A stretch of DNA of 64,000 nucleotides, taken from contig JAKLMB010000012.1 in assembly GCA_022813625.1 (NCBI GenBank), forward strand, positions 372,001-436,000, in the 5' to 3' direction. Of this stretch, positions 21,481 through 34,482 are shown piece after piece; positions within the stretch are counted from its first letter, which is position 1; each line of letters begins with the position of its first letter. The stretch is from Aaosphaeria pasadenensis (taxonomy: Eukaryota > Ascomycota > Dothideomycetes > Pleosporales). The translations under genes and the position numbers were made by a program. The notes under the pieces are model-generated. The model was not told the DNA's origin, did not search any database, and saw nothing but the letters and a program-made list of their open reading frames with translations.

Positions 21481-24400
21481 ATGCAAACCAAGCCAAAGGC
21501 AAAGTCAGGGGATTACCACAGACCCCAATCGCCCGCTTTGAGCTATTCACCAACAACGCACAACTCGTCCAACCCGCCAGCACCTCTATCTCTCCATCAC
21601 TCCAACTTCAATTCCCATCAACCTCGTCTCCCTCCCACCTCCCCCGGCACCGCCGAGCTCCCTCCCATCAGCACGGCCCTATATCCACGCGAGAACACGG
21701 CCTCCAAATACTACGACCCTACTTCTGACCATGGTGATCACGGTGTAGAGCGAAGTGGTACGCGCTACGACGGTCATTACCCACAACAGGTACCTATTCC
21801 CTTTCATTCTTTCATTCATCCCATCCCATCCCCATCCACGCCCTTCCTCCCGGCCATCATCCTCATCTCCATCAACAACCTCTTCATCCTCATCACCGTC
21901 ATCATCTCCTTGCCGCCTCCATCCATTCTTTTTCGTACGCAGGGATGTGGAGCTAACCCATTACCTATCTCTACCAGACTCGAGACCCTCACGCTTATCC
22001 CGAGCCTCGATCTGCTGCCAGCCCATATCAGAAGACGTTCCAATCCCCCGTCGCGCCTGCCTTTCCGCATCACTCGCCGCGCGACCATCCTTCCTCCCAG
22101 AGGCGTACATCGGGTGGAATGGAAGCCATGTCGCACTCTCCCGTCTCGCCAACGGCGGTATATCACCGGGGCGCGGTGCAGCCTCCAGCATCCAACTACC
22201 CACGGCGGTCTTCGATGAAAGATGAGGTTCGTGTTCCCAAACTGCATTGTTCTTGCCGCATTCATTCCGTTATAATCCTGCCCTTACCATCGTTATTCAT
22301 CTTCACTCACTAACGCGTCAACTTTATAGGCTCCGCCACCTCCCCGAGCAGACCCAATGTCTCTCTCTAGCATCATGTCCTCCGGCGCTGAATCGGATCC
22401 TCTTCCCAAACCTCAAGCACCACCACCTCCGCCACCTACCCTTCCCGTCGAACCTCAACCCCGCCGACCCTCCAAGTCACCCGCCTCCAACAATTCGCAA
22501 TACGTGAAGCAGGAGACTGCTCCGCCTCCGGCACCTGCCGATCTACCTATACCAGCTAAGACAACCGCAAAGCGCGGGTACGAGGCAATGCCCCCCGTCG
22601 GAAGCTTCGCGCCGCCGCGAAAAAGTGCGCCCCGTGAGATCCCCGTCCCAGACGAGGCTCAGGTCGAGGTCGAGCTGGCTCGCATCGAGACCATGGAAAT
22701 GAGCGATGGCGATGGTCCCGGTTTTGAGGTCGAAAAGGAGGAGTACAAGGAGAGCAATCGCAAGCGTGCCATGGAAGTGGAGGCTGTTGAGTCCGGCAAG
22801 CGCAAGGTAAGCCAACCAGTCGGTCAATGAACCGCATCATTCTTTACTAACAATACGCAGCGACGAAGGCTTGTATATCTCAAGCGCTACGCCACCAATC
22901 TCACCGCCCATCGTGACGCCGCGAAACAGAGCTTTGCCGTGGAACACGAAACCGATGCTTGGCAGAAGGTGCAGAACCAGGAGATCGCCGAGGAAAAAGA
23001 GCGCAAGAAAGACATGCAACGCAAGCGGAGGCGCGAAAAGACTATCCAGAACGAGGAGGCAAAGCGTGCAGAGGCCCTTGCCAAGGCAGGTCAAGCCGAG
23101 AACGAGGAAGAGAAGGAGAAACATCTTCGGGATGCACAGAAAGCGGAGAAGAAAGCGAAGACCACAAGTCAGCTTCTTCAGGGCAATGTGGCCAACAAGG
23201 AATTCCGCGAGAACACACCGCATGCTCCTAACCTTGAGGGCGGTACCATGAGCTCCTTCCAAGCGTCCGAGGATCCACCTACAAGCAAACGAAAGGGAGG
23301 CCGAGGCGGGCGCCTCAAGAAGAGCAAAGAGCAGAAACAAGCAGAGAAGGATGCTGCTGCTGCAGGACAGGCTGCCCTGGATAGAGGTGACGAGCTCCCA
23401 TCGATCGCACCACGCGAAGAGGCACGTCTTGAAGCACTCAAGAGCCGCAGCCAGACCGAAGACCCTGCCCCTGCTGCTGCCGCCGCCGCCCCTGCTCCGG
23501 TCACTGCCCCAACAGGACCTCAGAGTTCGTTCAATTCGCCGGCATTCAACAATCTCATGGCCCAGATCTGGAAGGACATCGCCAGGAAGGACATCCCTAA
23601 GGTCTACCGTGTCAAGGAGAACTCGATGAACACGAAACAATCCAATCTTAGAAAGACGGCTCAGCTCGCTTCCAAGGAAGCACGACGATGGCAGATGCGT
23701 ACCAACAAGAGTCAGAAGGATACGCAGGCCCGTGCCAAACGAAGCATGCGTGAGATGCTCAACTTCTGGAAGAAGAACGAGCGCGACGAACGCGACCAGA
23801 GAAAGATGGCCGAGAAGGCAGAGTTGGACAATGCGAAGAAGGCTGAAGCCGAGCGTGAAGCCAACCGGCAGAAGCGGAAACTCAACTTCCTCATCTCGCA
23901 GACTGAGCTCTTCTCCCATTTCATCGGCAAGAAGGTCCGCACGGACGAGATTGAGAGATCCACTGACGACGCAGAAACCGCTGCAGCGACAGCGCCCACC
24001 ACAGAAACCAAGCCGACCGTGGATGTTTCGAACATGGAAGTCAAGCCAGGCACGAAAGTCACAAACTTCGAGGATCTCGACTTCGACAATGATGACGAGT
24101 CTGCACTCAACCAAGCTGCCATGGCTAACGCCCAGCATGCGTTGCAGGAGAACCTTAATCGTGCTCGTGCATTCGATAACGGTGGTGAAGATGCGGCCGC
24201 GGACTTCGATGAGGGCGAAATGAACTTCCAGAACCCAACAAGTTTGCAGAGCATGGACGTACCCCAACCCAAGCTCCTGAGTTGCACTCTCAAGGAGTAC
24301 CAAATGAAGGGTCTCAACTGGCTTGTCAACTTGTACGAGCAAGGTATCAATGGTATTCTGGCCGACGAGATGGGTCTCGGAAAGACGGTGCAGTCGATCT

Positions 24401-26899
24401 CCGTCATGGCATATCTCGCAGAAACGCACAACATCTGGGGTCCTTTCTTGGTCATTGCACCTGCATCTACATTGCACAACTGGCAACAAGAAATCGCAAA
24501 GTTCGTTCCCAACATCAAGACCTTGCCGTACTGGGGTAACGCAAAGGACCGAAAGATCCTTCGAAAGTTTTGGGACAGGAAGCACATCACGTACACCAAG
24601 GATTCGCCGTTCCACGTTCTCGTCACATCCTATCAATTGGTCGTCCAAGACGCCCAGTACTTCCAAAAGATCAAGTGGCAGTACATGATTCTCGATGAGG
24701 CTCAGGCCATCAAGTCCTCGCAGAGTTCTCGATGGAAGAGCTTGTTGGGTTTCCACTGCCGTAACCGTCTTCTTCTCACTGGTACGCCCATCCAAAACAA
24801 CATGCAGGAACTGTGGGCGCTGCTTCATTTCATCATGCCAAGTTTGTTCGACTCGCACGACGAGTTCAACGACTGGTTTTCCAAGGACATCGAGAGCCAT
24901 GCTACTAGTAATACTAAGCTCAACGAAGACCAACTCAAACGTCTCCACATGATCCTCAAGCCTTTCATGTTGCGACGTATCAAGAAGCACGTGCAGAAGG
25001 AGCTAGGTGACAAGATCGAAGAGGATGTGTTCTGCGACTTGACATACCGCCAGCGGGCATACTACACAAGCCTTCGCAACAAGATCAGCTTTATGGATCT
25101 TATCGAAAAGGCCGTCGGCGATGACCAGGACAGCGCTACTCTCATGAATTTGGTCATGCAATTCCGTAAGGTCTGCAACCACCCCGATCTCTTTGAGCGT
25201 GCGGACACCTGGTCCCCATTCTCCTTTGGATACTTTGCAGAAACCGCGTCTTTCCTGCGAGAGGGTCAAAACCTGGGTGTCGCTTACTCCACTCGCAATC
25301 TTATCGAGTACCGGTTGCCTCGCCTGGTGTGTCGCGACGGGGGACGTCTCGACATCCCTGGTAAAGAAAACCCTCAAGCCGGTTTCAGGGGTCATTATCT
25401 GTACAACCTGATGAACGTCTGGAGCCCAGACCACGTCCATCAATCGTCGAAGGAAGCGGGGGCTTTCTCCTGGTTGCGACTTGCCGATGTGTCAGCAACG
25501 GAAGCCTCGAAGATTGCTAGAAGCGATCTTTTCCAACGTGCTCTCATCCAGGACGAGCGATCAGAGCACCTTGGTCGATTCAATGTCTTTTATGACAAGG
25601 AGAACGGCCCACATGTGCCAAAGAACTCGATGCTCAACATTGTGGAGCGACAGGATCGCAGACCTCTGGCCGACATTACCTCGGAGGGTTACATGCAAAA
25701 CCTTCTAAACGTGTCCCAATCCGCCTTTGAGGAGACTGGCTTGAACATCATCGAGCGCTGTGCTAAGCCGGGCGCTTCAGCACCTCCGATCGAACTCTAC
25801 TGCTCCAGCCAGGCGGTGATTGCCGAGAAGCAAAGGGACTTCTTCAACATCCCCATGCGCACGGCGCTGTTTGGCATATCGGATAAGACAGAACTGAACA
25901 TGCTTGAATCCAAGACGAGCTCGACTGCTCTCGTGGCTCGTAACAAGCTTCCAGAACCGACCAACGCCAGAGCTCGTTTCACGCACGTCGAAGTCCCATC
26001 CATGCACCGCTTCGTCTCCGACTCCGGCAAGCTCGCCAAATTGGATGCGCTTCTCAAGCAGCTCAAGGCGAACGATCACCGTGTGTTGCTGTACTTCCAG
26101 ATGACCAGGATGATCGACCTCATGGAGGAATACCTAACGTACCGCAACTACAAGTATTGCCGCTTGGACGGATCGACGAAGCTTGAGGATCGTCGTGACA
26201 CTGTGGCAGACTTCCAGAGTCGACCAGAGATCTTTGTGTTCCTGCTATCTACTCGTGCTGGTGGTCTCGGTATCAACTTGACGTCTGCAGACACCGTCAT
26301 CTTCTATGACTCTGATTGGAATCCCACGATCGATTCCCAGGCCATGGATCGTGCCCATCGTCTCGGCCAGACAAAACAGGTCACAGTCTACCGTCTCATT
26401 ACGCGCGGCACGATCGAAGAGCGAATTCGAAAGCGAGCCCTGCAGAAGGAGGAAGTGCAACGTGTCGTCATCTCTGGCGGAGCTGGTGCCCATGTGGACT
26501 TCAACACCCGCAGCAGGGAGAACCGCACCAAGGACATTGCCATGTGGCTCGCAGACGACGACCAGGCCGCAGAGATCGAGAAGAAGGAGGCCGAGTTGGC
26601 AGAGGCAGAGAGGAACGCACCGCCTGGCCGCAAGCGCAAGAAGAAGAGGGCAGAGGCCGCAAGTTTGGACGACATGTACCACGAAGGTAAGCCATCATGC
26701 AAGTTGATCTCATCATTGATTCAATCTAACATTCTGTTCAGGCGAAGGTCATTTCGATCAAAGCGAAAGGCCCAGTGGTGCAGCGACTCCCGTGACCGGC
26801 GGAGACATCCCAATCGGTGGCAAGAAACGCAAAGGCGGCATGAGCAAGAAGGCGAAGACAGCCAAACAGCGACTCGCCGTTGCCGATGGCGAGATCTAA
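21481..26899 (+). CDS. INO80: INO80 chromatin-remodelling ATPase
   Basis: Spliced model join(21481..21789, 21978..22226, 22330..22806, 22861..26686, 26742..26899), 5019 nt and 1672 aa. It is the catalytic subunit of the INO80 complex, which slides nucleosomes and acts on H2A.Z-containing nucleosomes in transcription, replication and repair. The N-terminal about 300 residues are Pro/Ser-rich. The DBINO domain spans about 578-704 (MAQIWKDIARKDIPKVYRVK onward). SNF2 ATPase motifs follow: DEMGLGKT (Walker A, about 847), DEAQ (about 957), and after the long INO80-type insertion, STRAGGLGINLTSADTVIF and QAMDRAHRLGQTKQVTVYRL (about 1506). The tail is basic (KKRKGGMSKKAKTAKQR). The donors of introns 1 and 2 (GTACCT, GTTCGT) are weaker than those of introns 3 and 4 (both GTAAGC), but all joins are in phase. 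Total length matches filamentous-fungal INO80. Confidence 0.96.
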
Positions 26900-28934
26900 T
26901 CACCTTCACACATTACACTGGAACTATGTAATTCTACAGGCCACGACCTTTCCATTTCACCATGTCGATCACCAACCACATTGAAGACCATTACTTTCAT
27001 ACAAGTTCACAAGAGGGGACCTTTTGGACTGAAAGATCGAAGGGGGGTTCATTTTTGCATTATGCCATTTTCCATGTCTAATGACCCCCTTCCCAACATC
27101 ATACATCAACATTTCATACCAGTCGTCGACACGTCAATTATCTTTATTCATTACGGGGCCCTCTCCCCCTTTATTACCTCTTTCCTGTGGAGTTCCATGG
27201 TTCTTTTTTCTTCGACTGGCATCATCACGGGATAGGAATCCCTTTTCTCTTTTTTGTTGCCTCCTTCACCGAGGCTTTCTTTTCCTTCCACAATTTTTGG
27301 TTCGCGAGAAGAAAAAAACACTCTCGATCGTACTTGGGCGAGCGTCGGCGAGTGAGGTGTGTACGGACGGGGGTGTGCATGCGTGTGGGATCTTCTGGAG
27401 TACTGCAAAGTGCAAGCATCTTATTTTGGGGTTCCGAACCAGACCCCTTATTCTCCCTCTCGATGGCATATTTACGCCCATCGAGGTTGAGCGGAATAAT
27501 AGACTAGGGAAAACCACAGTCGACGGACTGACTGACTGAAAACGGGGGAGTGAGTGGCATGAGGCAGGCCGGACATGGACGGAACTGAAAGAGGTTTTTG
27601 GAGAAGGAGGAGAAGTGAGGGTAGAGGGGATGGAAGGGAAAACCCTCGCATGCGTGTGTCGATTGCGTGTCTGCCTGTCTGCCTGTCTGTCTCTGTGTGT
27701 GTAACATTATGCTATTTGAATTTTTCATCCATCACCATTGTGTCTATCCACCGTGCCTTGTCTCTGCCTGCCCTTGTATGTATGTGAACGACCTCATGGG
27801 ACATGGATGCCTAGCATTCACCATACATCGTGAATCGTACTTTTCACGATCCCAACGACACACCCATGTAACCAAAGCAAGGTCTCCCCAATCTCTCATC
27901 TCACGACCCTCACACCTCACATCCCTCGCCCACGTCCCTGACAGCCAGCCATACTGCCTGACAAGACCTGACCAACCGAACTCCGCTCGCCTACCTACAC
28001 TCCACTCGCCCACGGAGAAAAATAATAAGAGCGAAAACCCCCCCGCTCGTTTCAAAACTCCCCAGGCAAATATCATCATAATCATCAGCAAACAAACAAA
28101 CAAACAAACAAAACCCCCACTGCACCCTCGCACGAGAGAAGAAGGTCGAGCGTGTTTACTAGATGGGAAGATGAACGTGCTGCTTACTCACTTACACTTC
28201 TCCGTCGTTCCTACGATCACGAAAAGCGGATCTGACCGGTGTTGTGGGGTTGATGATGATGGTCTAGATGGGCGGATGGATGGGGTTGACGGAGTGGCTG
28301 ACAGACTTACGCCAAGGTATGATTGGTATGGTTGGTACCTGCATGTGAGGCTCAGGGGTGTGTGGCTTGTGTTTGTGTTTGATCGTTTGCCGTATGGGGG
28401 GCTTGGGATTTTGGCGGAAGAGGATATGGGGAGTGTTAAGGGTTTTGCGTATGTTGGAGTTCTTTGAGGGATGTGGTGGGTTGGGATATGGTGGTTTGCT
28501 GTTCACCCATGTCATAATGTAACTAAATGAACGGCATGAAGCCGTCTACTGATCTCGAATTGTCACAATGTACAGAGTGCAGAGTGCACATACGATTAAT
28601 AAACTCATACATTCTAAACCGTTAAGATTTTCCTTTTCATTCATTCGTTCGTACATGGACAGATACATACAAAATCTACTGCACGCAAAGACCATTCTCG
28701 GCATCTGGTCGATGTGTGTACCACAGATTACACCCTCCTCCATACCATCCGTCACCCTCGTGAACCATTGCCTTTTGCCCTTCCCTTTCCTCTTTTTCCG
28801 CCTTGTACGTGTGTACATGTTTTACGTCGTGAAGTCCGCCGCTGCTGTCGTCAGCTGGTATCGCATCTTATCTCTACGTACAATATGACTATCCGCCATC
28901 TTGGTAAATGAGAATGGGTTAGTACATGGGACGC

Positions 28935-28962
28935 GATACATGATACATGATACATGATACAC
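28935..28962. repeat. 7-bp tandem repeat (GATACAT)n
   Basis: Four consecutive units of GATACAT, the last being GATACAC. It lies in noncoding DNA between INO80 and STE12. Confidence 0.85.
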
Positions 28963-31035
28963 AGCGGACAACGCCCGCCTGCACACACGCAAGCCACGTC
29001 CGTACGTACATATCTTCGTAGGTTCATAGCGTAATGCAGGTACGGAGACATACGCGTGCCATACCAACCACAAGGCGGAAATATCCCCCCCACGATCGAC
29101 CGCTACGAACGGAAAATCGGAAACAAGGTTTGAGAGGAACAGTCCGATGGAGGCTTGAACGCTTTGTGCTTGTTCGCTACGGATAGGCTAGGTAGGTCAG
29201 GTAGGGTAGTGTATACGCAATATAGGAGAATGGATGGGTGCGTGGGTGGGTGTGGAGATGCGAACTACAGGTACCGCACCCGCCACAGATGTTTCACAGG
29301 TACGTACACACGGTGGATCAAAGACATCACCATCCACCTTTCATCGTGAATCGCCATCGTGAATCGCCAACAGATCGATCACAACTCATCACGAATCGAT
29401 CGTCCTACGATCACACATTCATCATCCCATCGATACTCGTATCCTTTCCCCACAGAACCCACAAATCCGGTACCCGAAAACCACACACGTAGAAAAGTGA
29501 TCATCTACATACGATTTCCCGGGAATGCAAAATTTCCAACGTCCATGTATGTTTGCTAATTACTGGAAATTAAAAAGAGGTAAGTACATGATTGATAAAC
29601 AAATCGAGTAGGAGGTTAAGCAAAGTAAAAAAGTAAAAAGTAGAAAAATTACCCCATTGGGCGATGGTGGAGGGATTGATGGGGCGGACATGGCACGGTC
29701 GGAGTTGTATGTTGAAGTTAGTGGGAACGATACAGCGAGCGAACGAAGGCCGTGGTAGTGGCGATTACCTCGAATGTGATGGGCGGATAGTCGAATGTTT
29801 AGGTAGGTAGGTAGATATTAGGTACCTGATGAGAGATACTGTGTTTCTATGTGTGAAATGTGACGATACAGAGTGAGGGTAACGGAATGTACGTACGATG
29901 TACCGTACCTTTGCATACAGCGATCTTGTACACAGCCCCAATTAATAAATGCCCCAAGAGTGCATTGTTGACGGAAGGAAAACGAAGTAATGAAGCCGGT
30001 GTTGATGTTGATAATGATGATGAGGGAACATCTTGTGTCGTCTACCTCCCGAGATTAGTATACATCCCCAAGTAACTACCTACTCAAATGACAAGGTACA
30101 TAGACGTCTTTACATCTGAGGATATACAAATCTTTGCATCAAATAGTCGAAAGAAACAGTAACAACTGCTTAATCTAATCCGATCAATGAATCAATCTCC
30201 TCCAAATCCTACCCTTTCCCTTTCCCATCCTCGTTCGCTACATACACTTGTACTTTGTACTGTAATGCAGGCCCACCAAACCTCCCCTGTAGTGTATACA
30301 TACCCACCCATCTAACAAACAGATCTACCACGTCAATCATCGCCCATCACCATCTCTCCCTCCCAACCCCAATTAGAAAGATAATCCAACGTAGAACAAC
30401 CACAGAACATTCCATCCACCTATCCACTCACCGTCCGCCCACCAGTCCCGTCCGTCACACTCCGGGTCCACCGTCCCACAAGGCTAGCCACCTGTCCTGC
30501 CCTACCCTGATCAACCGCGCCACGCACAACGCACACGCACGGCAAACACCCCAAGAGCGGAAATTCCTCGCCTCTTTTCGCCCACGTCCACGCTTCGGTG
30601 TTGGTATGTACCAGGTGCCTTGTGCCTTGTCACTTATCCCTCATCCCTTCGCCCATTGACTACCATGGAAATCTAAACAAAAGGAATAAGGGAAAATATA
30701 CGAAAGAGGAAAGAGGGCGGATGTGGGGTGGGCGTAAGGCAACCTTGACTCGTCCGTAGCCGACTTGGAGGGGTGGTATATCGGAAACGCAGACTTCGGA
30801 CTTCTTTTCCTGTTTGTTTTGTGTTTTGTGTTTTGTTTGCCCTGGGCGACTACGAAGACGTTGATGATGGGAGCGATGGGAGTGGGGTTGGTAAGGCAGT
30901 ACAAGGCAGGGTAAGGCAGCACAGGGCGTTCGAATTATCCTAAGGATTGGGGAGAAAGTCTACGCCGTACTAGAGTCTACCAGAGTCTGGAAGGATGGAT
31001 AACATGCTTAGAATGGCATGGGTGGGTACAGTTCT

Positions 31036-31075
31036 CAGTTCAGTTCAGTTCAGTTCGCTTCGTTTCGTTTCGTTT
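31036..31075. repeat. Pentanucleotide repeats (CAGTT)n and (CGTTT)n
   Basis: Four CAGTT units (31036-31055) are followed after five bases by three CGTTT units (31061-31075). This is a noncoding microsatellite. Confidence 0.85.
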
Positions 31076-32024
31076 TCCTTCGGAAGGATGAAAGAGACGG
31101 AGGAAGGACGGAAGGCAAAGAAGGAGAAAAGTAAGCGTTGGAGGATTTCGTTTGGATTACACAGTAGGATCATGAGGGTTATGAGTTAGGATTCCGGAAG
31201 GAAGGATGAGTGGTTTTTTGGCCCCCGTAAGTCATCGTGTTTCTTTGGCGTTGGATACGGAGGACTTGGGAGGATGACCGTACCGTGTTGTAGCGATACG
31301 AGTGCCGTCTGCTTCAGTTGGCAAGAGCATCGCTGTTGAGTGTTCCGCGTCGAATACCATTGGCTCTGTTCGGTCAGAATAGTAATTACAACACAATCAA
31401 TCATCATCATAGCATAGCATGTAGAGCAAATCAAAGTTTGACATATTCTTTTTGTAATCGTTCGACTATTATAATACAGGTTAAGCCGATAGGCTGCATT
31501 TTCCAACTTGTTCGATAGCCACAAACGTGAATGGATGAGAGTGCGTGCCTGACAGCAGCGTCGTCATCATCCCATTCTCCCAGTCCTTGCCCCTCCCGAC
31601 TTTTGCATGTGAGGCTGCACAACTCCAGACTGATCCCGTGAGGTATGTGTGCTGCAAACTTGACGAACAATCAAAGACAATGATGGAAAGGAAAAAAGAA
31701 ATAAAACAAAACAAACCAGAGGCAAGGGGGTACTCGTTAAAACCATTGTCGTTAAAAAGCAAATTCCGACCCAAGGGCAGCCAAAATTGCCCACCCCCAC
31801 TCCAATGATCCCATAAAGAAGAGAAAAGCATGCAAGCAATGCAACATCGTGTAAGATGCTAAAGAAAGAACAAAAATCTAGACAGAGTTAAACATGATAA
31901 GCAAGGAAAAGTAGCCGAAGGACCGAAGATGACCAGAAAACCAAGGGACCGTGGCCCGCGTTGGATGCTCCTCAATGCGCCGAAAAATCACACCAGAATA
32001 AAGAGACAGGCACTGTGTCTTAGC

Positions 32025-34482
32025 TTAGTAGTGATTGGCAGCAATGAGTTGCTGGGGAGGGGCCATTGTGGTGCCCATGGCGAGCGGGCCTGGGATGTCT
32101 GCAATGGAAGCTGGGAGCTGTGGCATGCCGCCGAGGTAGTCGTGCGAAGATTCGGGCGACTCCTCCTCAAGAGACTGCAGATGCTCATCTTCGCCCTCGA
32201 GGTCCTCCTCGTCGAAGCTACTGAGCGGCTCGCCGTCTTGTCGGGACTCGTGTGTGCGACGATGTCTGCAAGGGGTGGTTAGCGACGATCAAATTAAAGT
32301 AAAAATGGCATCAACACTTACTGAGCAAGGTTGTCAGAGCGCGAGAATGCTTTGTTGCAGAGAGTGCAGACGTATGGTCGCTCTTGCGTGTGAGTGCGCA
32401 CGTGCCTAAGCGCTCATGTCAGCGGCTACGAAAATGGTACGAAAATAGCTGGGCGCTTACCTCTTGAGATGTTCTAACCTCTTGAACAGCCTGCCGCAGG
32501 TGGGAATAGGGCAGGAGTGGGACTTCTGCGGGTACGGGCCAATCTCCATCATGGTAGCGCTGCGAGCCCTTCGGAAAACACCTGGCCCAGCTGCCGTGCG
32601 GGCAACTGCGCTGTGCTGCAAGGGGGCCTCGAAGGCATCGCCGTTGACGAAGCTGTTGAGATCGTCCTGGGGAAGAGCGGCGTGCTGCTGAGGCGGGCTG
32701 TCCTCGATGGTCTGGAGGGGAGTGCCGTGCCTCGAGATGTTGACCACAGGCTTGTGCTCTGGGATGGTCTGTGGGAAGGGAGCGTTGCCGTTGGCGCTGT
32801 CTGGCGAGTGGTGAGGTGACTCATCGCCCTCGGGGACAGGAACGACAGAGCTCGACATCGAGCGGCGCAGATCGCTGGGACGGTGCACCTGGTGTGCCGC
32901 GCCGCCGGTAGCGGTCACTGCTGCGCTGATGCTGGTGGAGATGGACGAGCGCCTCCTCCTCTGCTTGTAGGTGGGGGAGCCCTCGATGACTGAGTAGACA
33001 TTGCCGCCAGGGAATGGTCGGGTGACGTTGGAGAAACCCGGGCCAGGTCCCATCAAGTTTGATGGGGGCAAGTTCATCAGAGGGTTGAAGTTGGTGGAGA
33101 CGCCAAGCTCAGGAATGGCGCTGTACAGGCCAGTGTCCTCGTTTGCGATGTAGGCAGGCTCGGGACCGAGGCTGAGGTTGTGCTGAGGAGGAGTCAACGG
33201 CTCAAAAGACATTCCGCGCGTGCTGTAGTCCTCGTAGTGCGATGAAACAAATGAGGGCGCGGGCGAATACTCCATGTATGCGGGCATCGAGCTATGGCGC
33301 TGGTGGATCTGTGACAGTGGGATACCGTTGCGGTCGTATTGGACCTGACCCCGGTACTCGGGCTCGCGGCTCTTCACGATCGTTGGCTGCATGCTCGGGG
33401 GCATGGACATCTGGTTGTACTGTGCCATCTGGCCCATGGGCTCCTCCTGCACGGGAGGCATGGCCTGGGGAACCATCTGAGGAGGAGGCATCGAGTCCAT
33501 TGCGCGCAGGACTGGGGAAGTCGATTGCGAGTAGGTCTGGACGTTGTTGTTGAAGGAAGAGGAGTTGGTCTGCTGTGCCTTGGTGAGCTGCTCGAAGAGC
33601 GACTGCGACGAGTCGAACTCGAACGAGAGAGCAGGCTCGTTCACGGCAACTGTGGTGGCCTCTTGGCCCATCTTCTCACGCTTGAGATCGCGCTCCAGAG
33701 CATCGAGGAAGAGTCGGTCATGGGGCACGCTGTACCAGTAAAAGACCTTCTGCTTCTTCTGTGTTCGGATGCAGTTGTTCTTGTACAAGAAATCAAGGAA
33801 AGCGCTCTTTGGCTCTTCGAGCGATGCATCGGTGCCCGACTTGAGGTTGCGTAGGTCGGAGAAGATACCCTCCTCGAACTTCTTCGAGTTCTTCACGGGC
33901 CTGCCGAAGGCCTGGAAGCGGAACGAAAGGCATCGCACGATATCGGTACCTGAGATGTGAAAGAGGTTGTTCCTGGACGTTTTATTAGCCAAAGGAGGAT
34001 CGATCGGGGCGGTGGAATGTAGGAATGTAGGGTCCTCCACTGGGCCTGGAATGTACTCACCATAGCACGCAAGAAACATACTCGCCAGTGGGCAAGAGAA
34101 ACCTGCGGATGTACTGGTCGGGTTGCCAGTCAACGGGAGCTGATATTAAGAAATACTTGACTGTAGTAGATGGATTAGCATTGGGATGGTCCTAAGAAAG
34201 GGGTGCGCGCGGCCCAGGGTCGCATGGTGAAGTGTTGAGAGGGGAGGAAGGCGTGGTATTGTTGTTATTGTTGATGTTGTTGTTGTTGTTATGGGTCAAG
34301 GTATTTGGAAACATGAGAGAACCCTTTTGGGAGGATGAGTACGTACGATTATCGACCTGCTGAAGAGCTACGATGCTGTCTGGTGGTAGGCTTTGCTGAG
34401 CGTCCTGGTCTAATAAGAAGGTCTCAGGCGCGACAGATCGTGACTGAGGCGGCGGCATGGCCGCATGTGGATTTGAGTACAT
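32025..34482 (-). CDS. STE12: STE12 transcription factor (homeodomain-like plus two C2H2 fingers)
   Basis: Spliced model complement(32025..32265, 32322..32405, 32461..33972, 34061..34160, 34347..34482), 2073 nt and 690 aa. STE12 is the nuclear target of the pheromone/invasive-growth MAPK pathway; in filamentous fungi it controls sexual development, hyphal fusion and host penetration. The STE DNA-binding domain lies at about 44-160 (LKYFLISAPVDWQPDQYIRR, NNLFHISGTDIVRCLSFRFQ, YKNNCIRTQKKQKVFYWYSV). The middle is Pro/Gln/Ser-rich and regulatory. Two C2H2 fingers start at about residue 566 (CPIPTCGRLFKRLEHLKR-HVRTH; CTLCNKAFSRSDNLAQ-HRRTH). C-terminal fingers are typical of filamentous fungi and absent from Saccharomyces STE12. 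Introns interrupt both fingers at the same place, just before the first zinc-binding His, leaving an 84-nt exon of exactly one finger period. The gene is flanked by long noncoding stretches. Confidence 0.96.

Larger units (their letters stand above)
26900..32024. other. 5.1-kb gene-poor convergent region (INO80 - STE12)
   Basis: INO80 and STE12 converge across this stretch, and I find no ORF with a recognisable domain or a spliced model. It is rich in simple repeats: TGTC/TGCC repeats about 27665-27700, (AAAC)n about 28090-28112, a 7-bp array at 28935-28962, and CAGTT/CGTTT pentamers at 31036-31075. Open frames such as 27667-28467 and 31545-31839 exist on both strands with no distinguishing signal. 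Normal 3' UTRs would fill only a small part, so a noncoding RNA or an orphan gene is possible. Confidence 0.5.

Noticed and set aside
22837..24990. 717-codon open frame on the minus strand
   Set aside because: It lies exactly antisense to the INO80 coding exons, whose SNF2 motifs are unambiguous. The frame is open because of codon bias on the plus strand.
33339..33854. 171-codon plus-strand frame inside STE12
   Set aside because: Antisense to the STE12 coding exon; no independent evidence.
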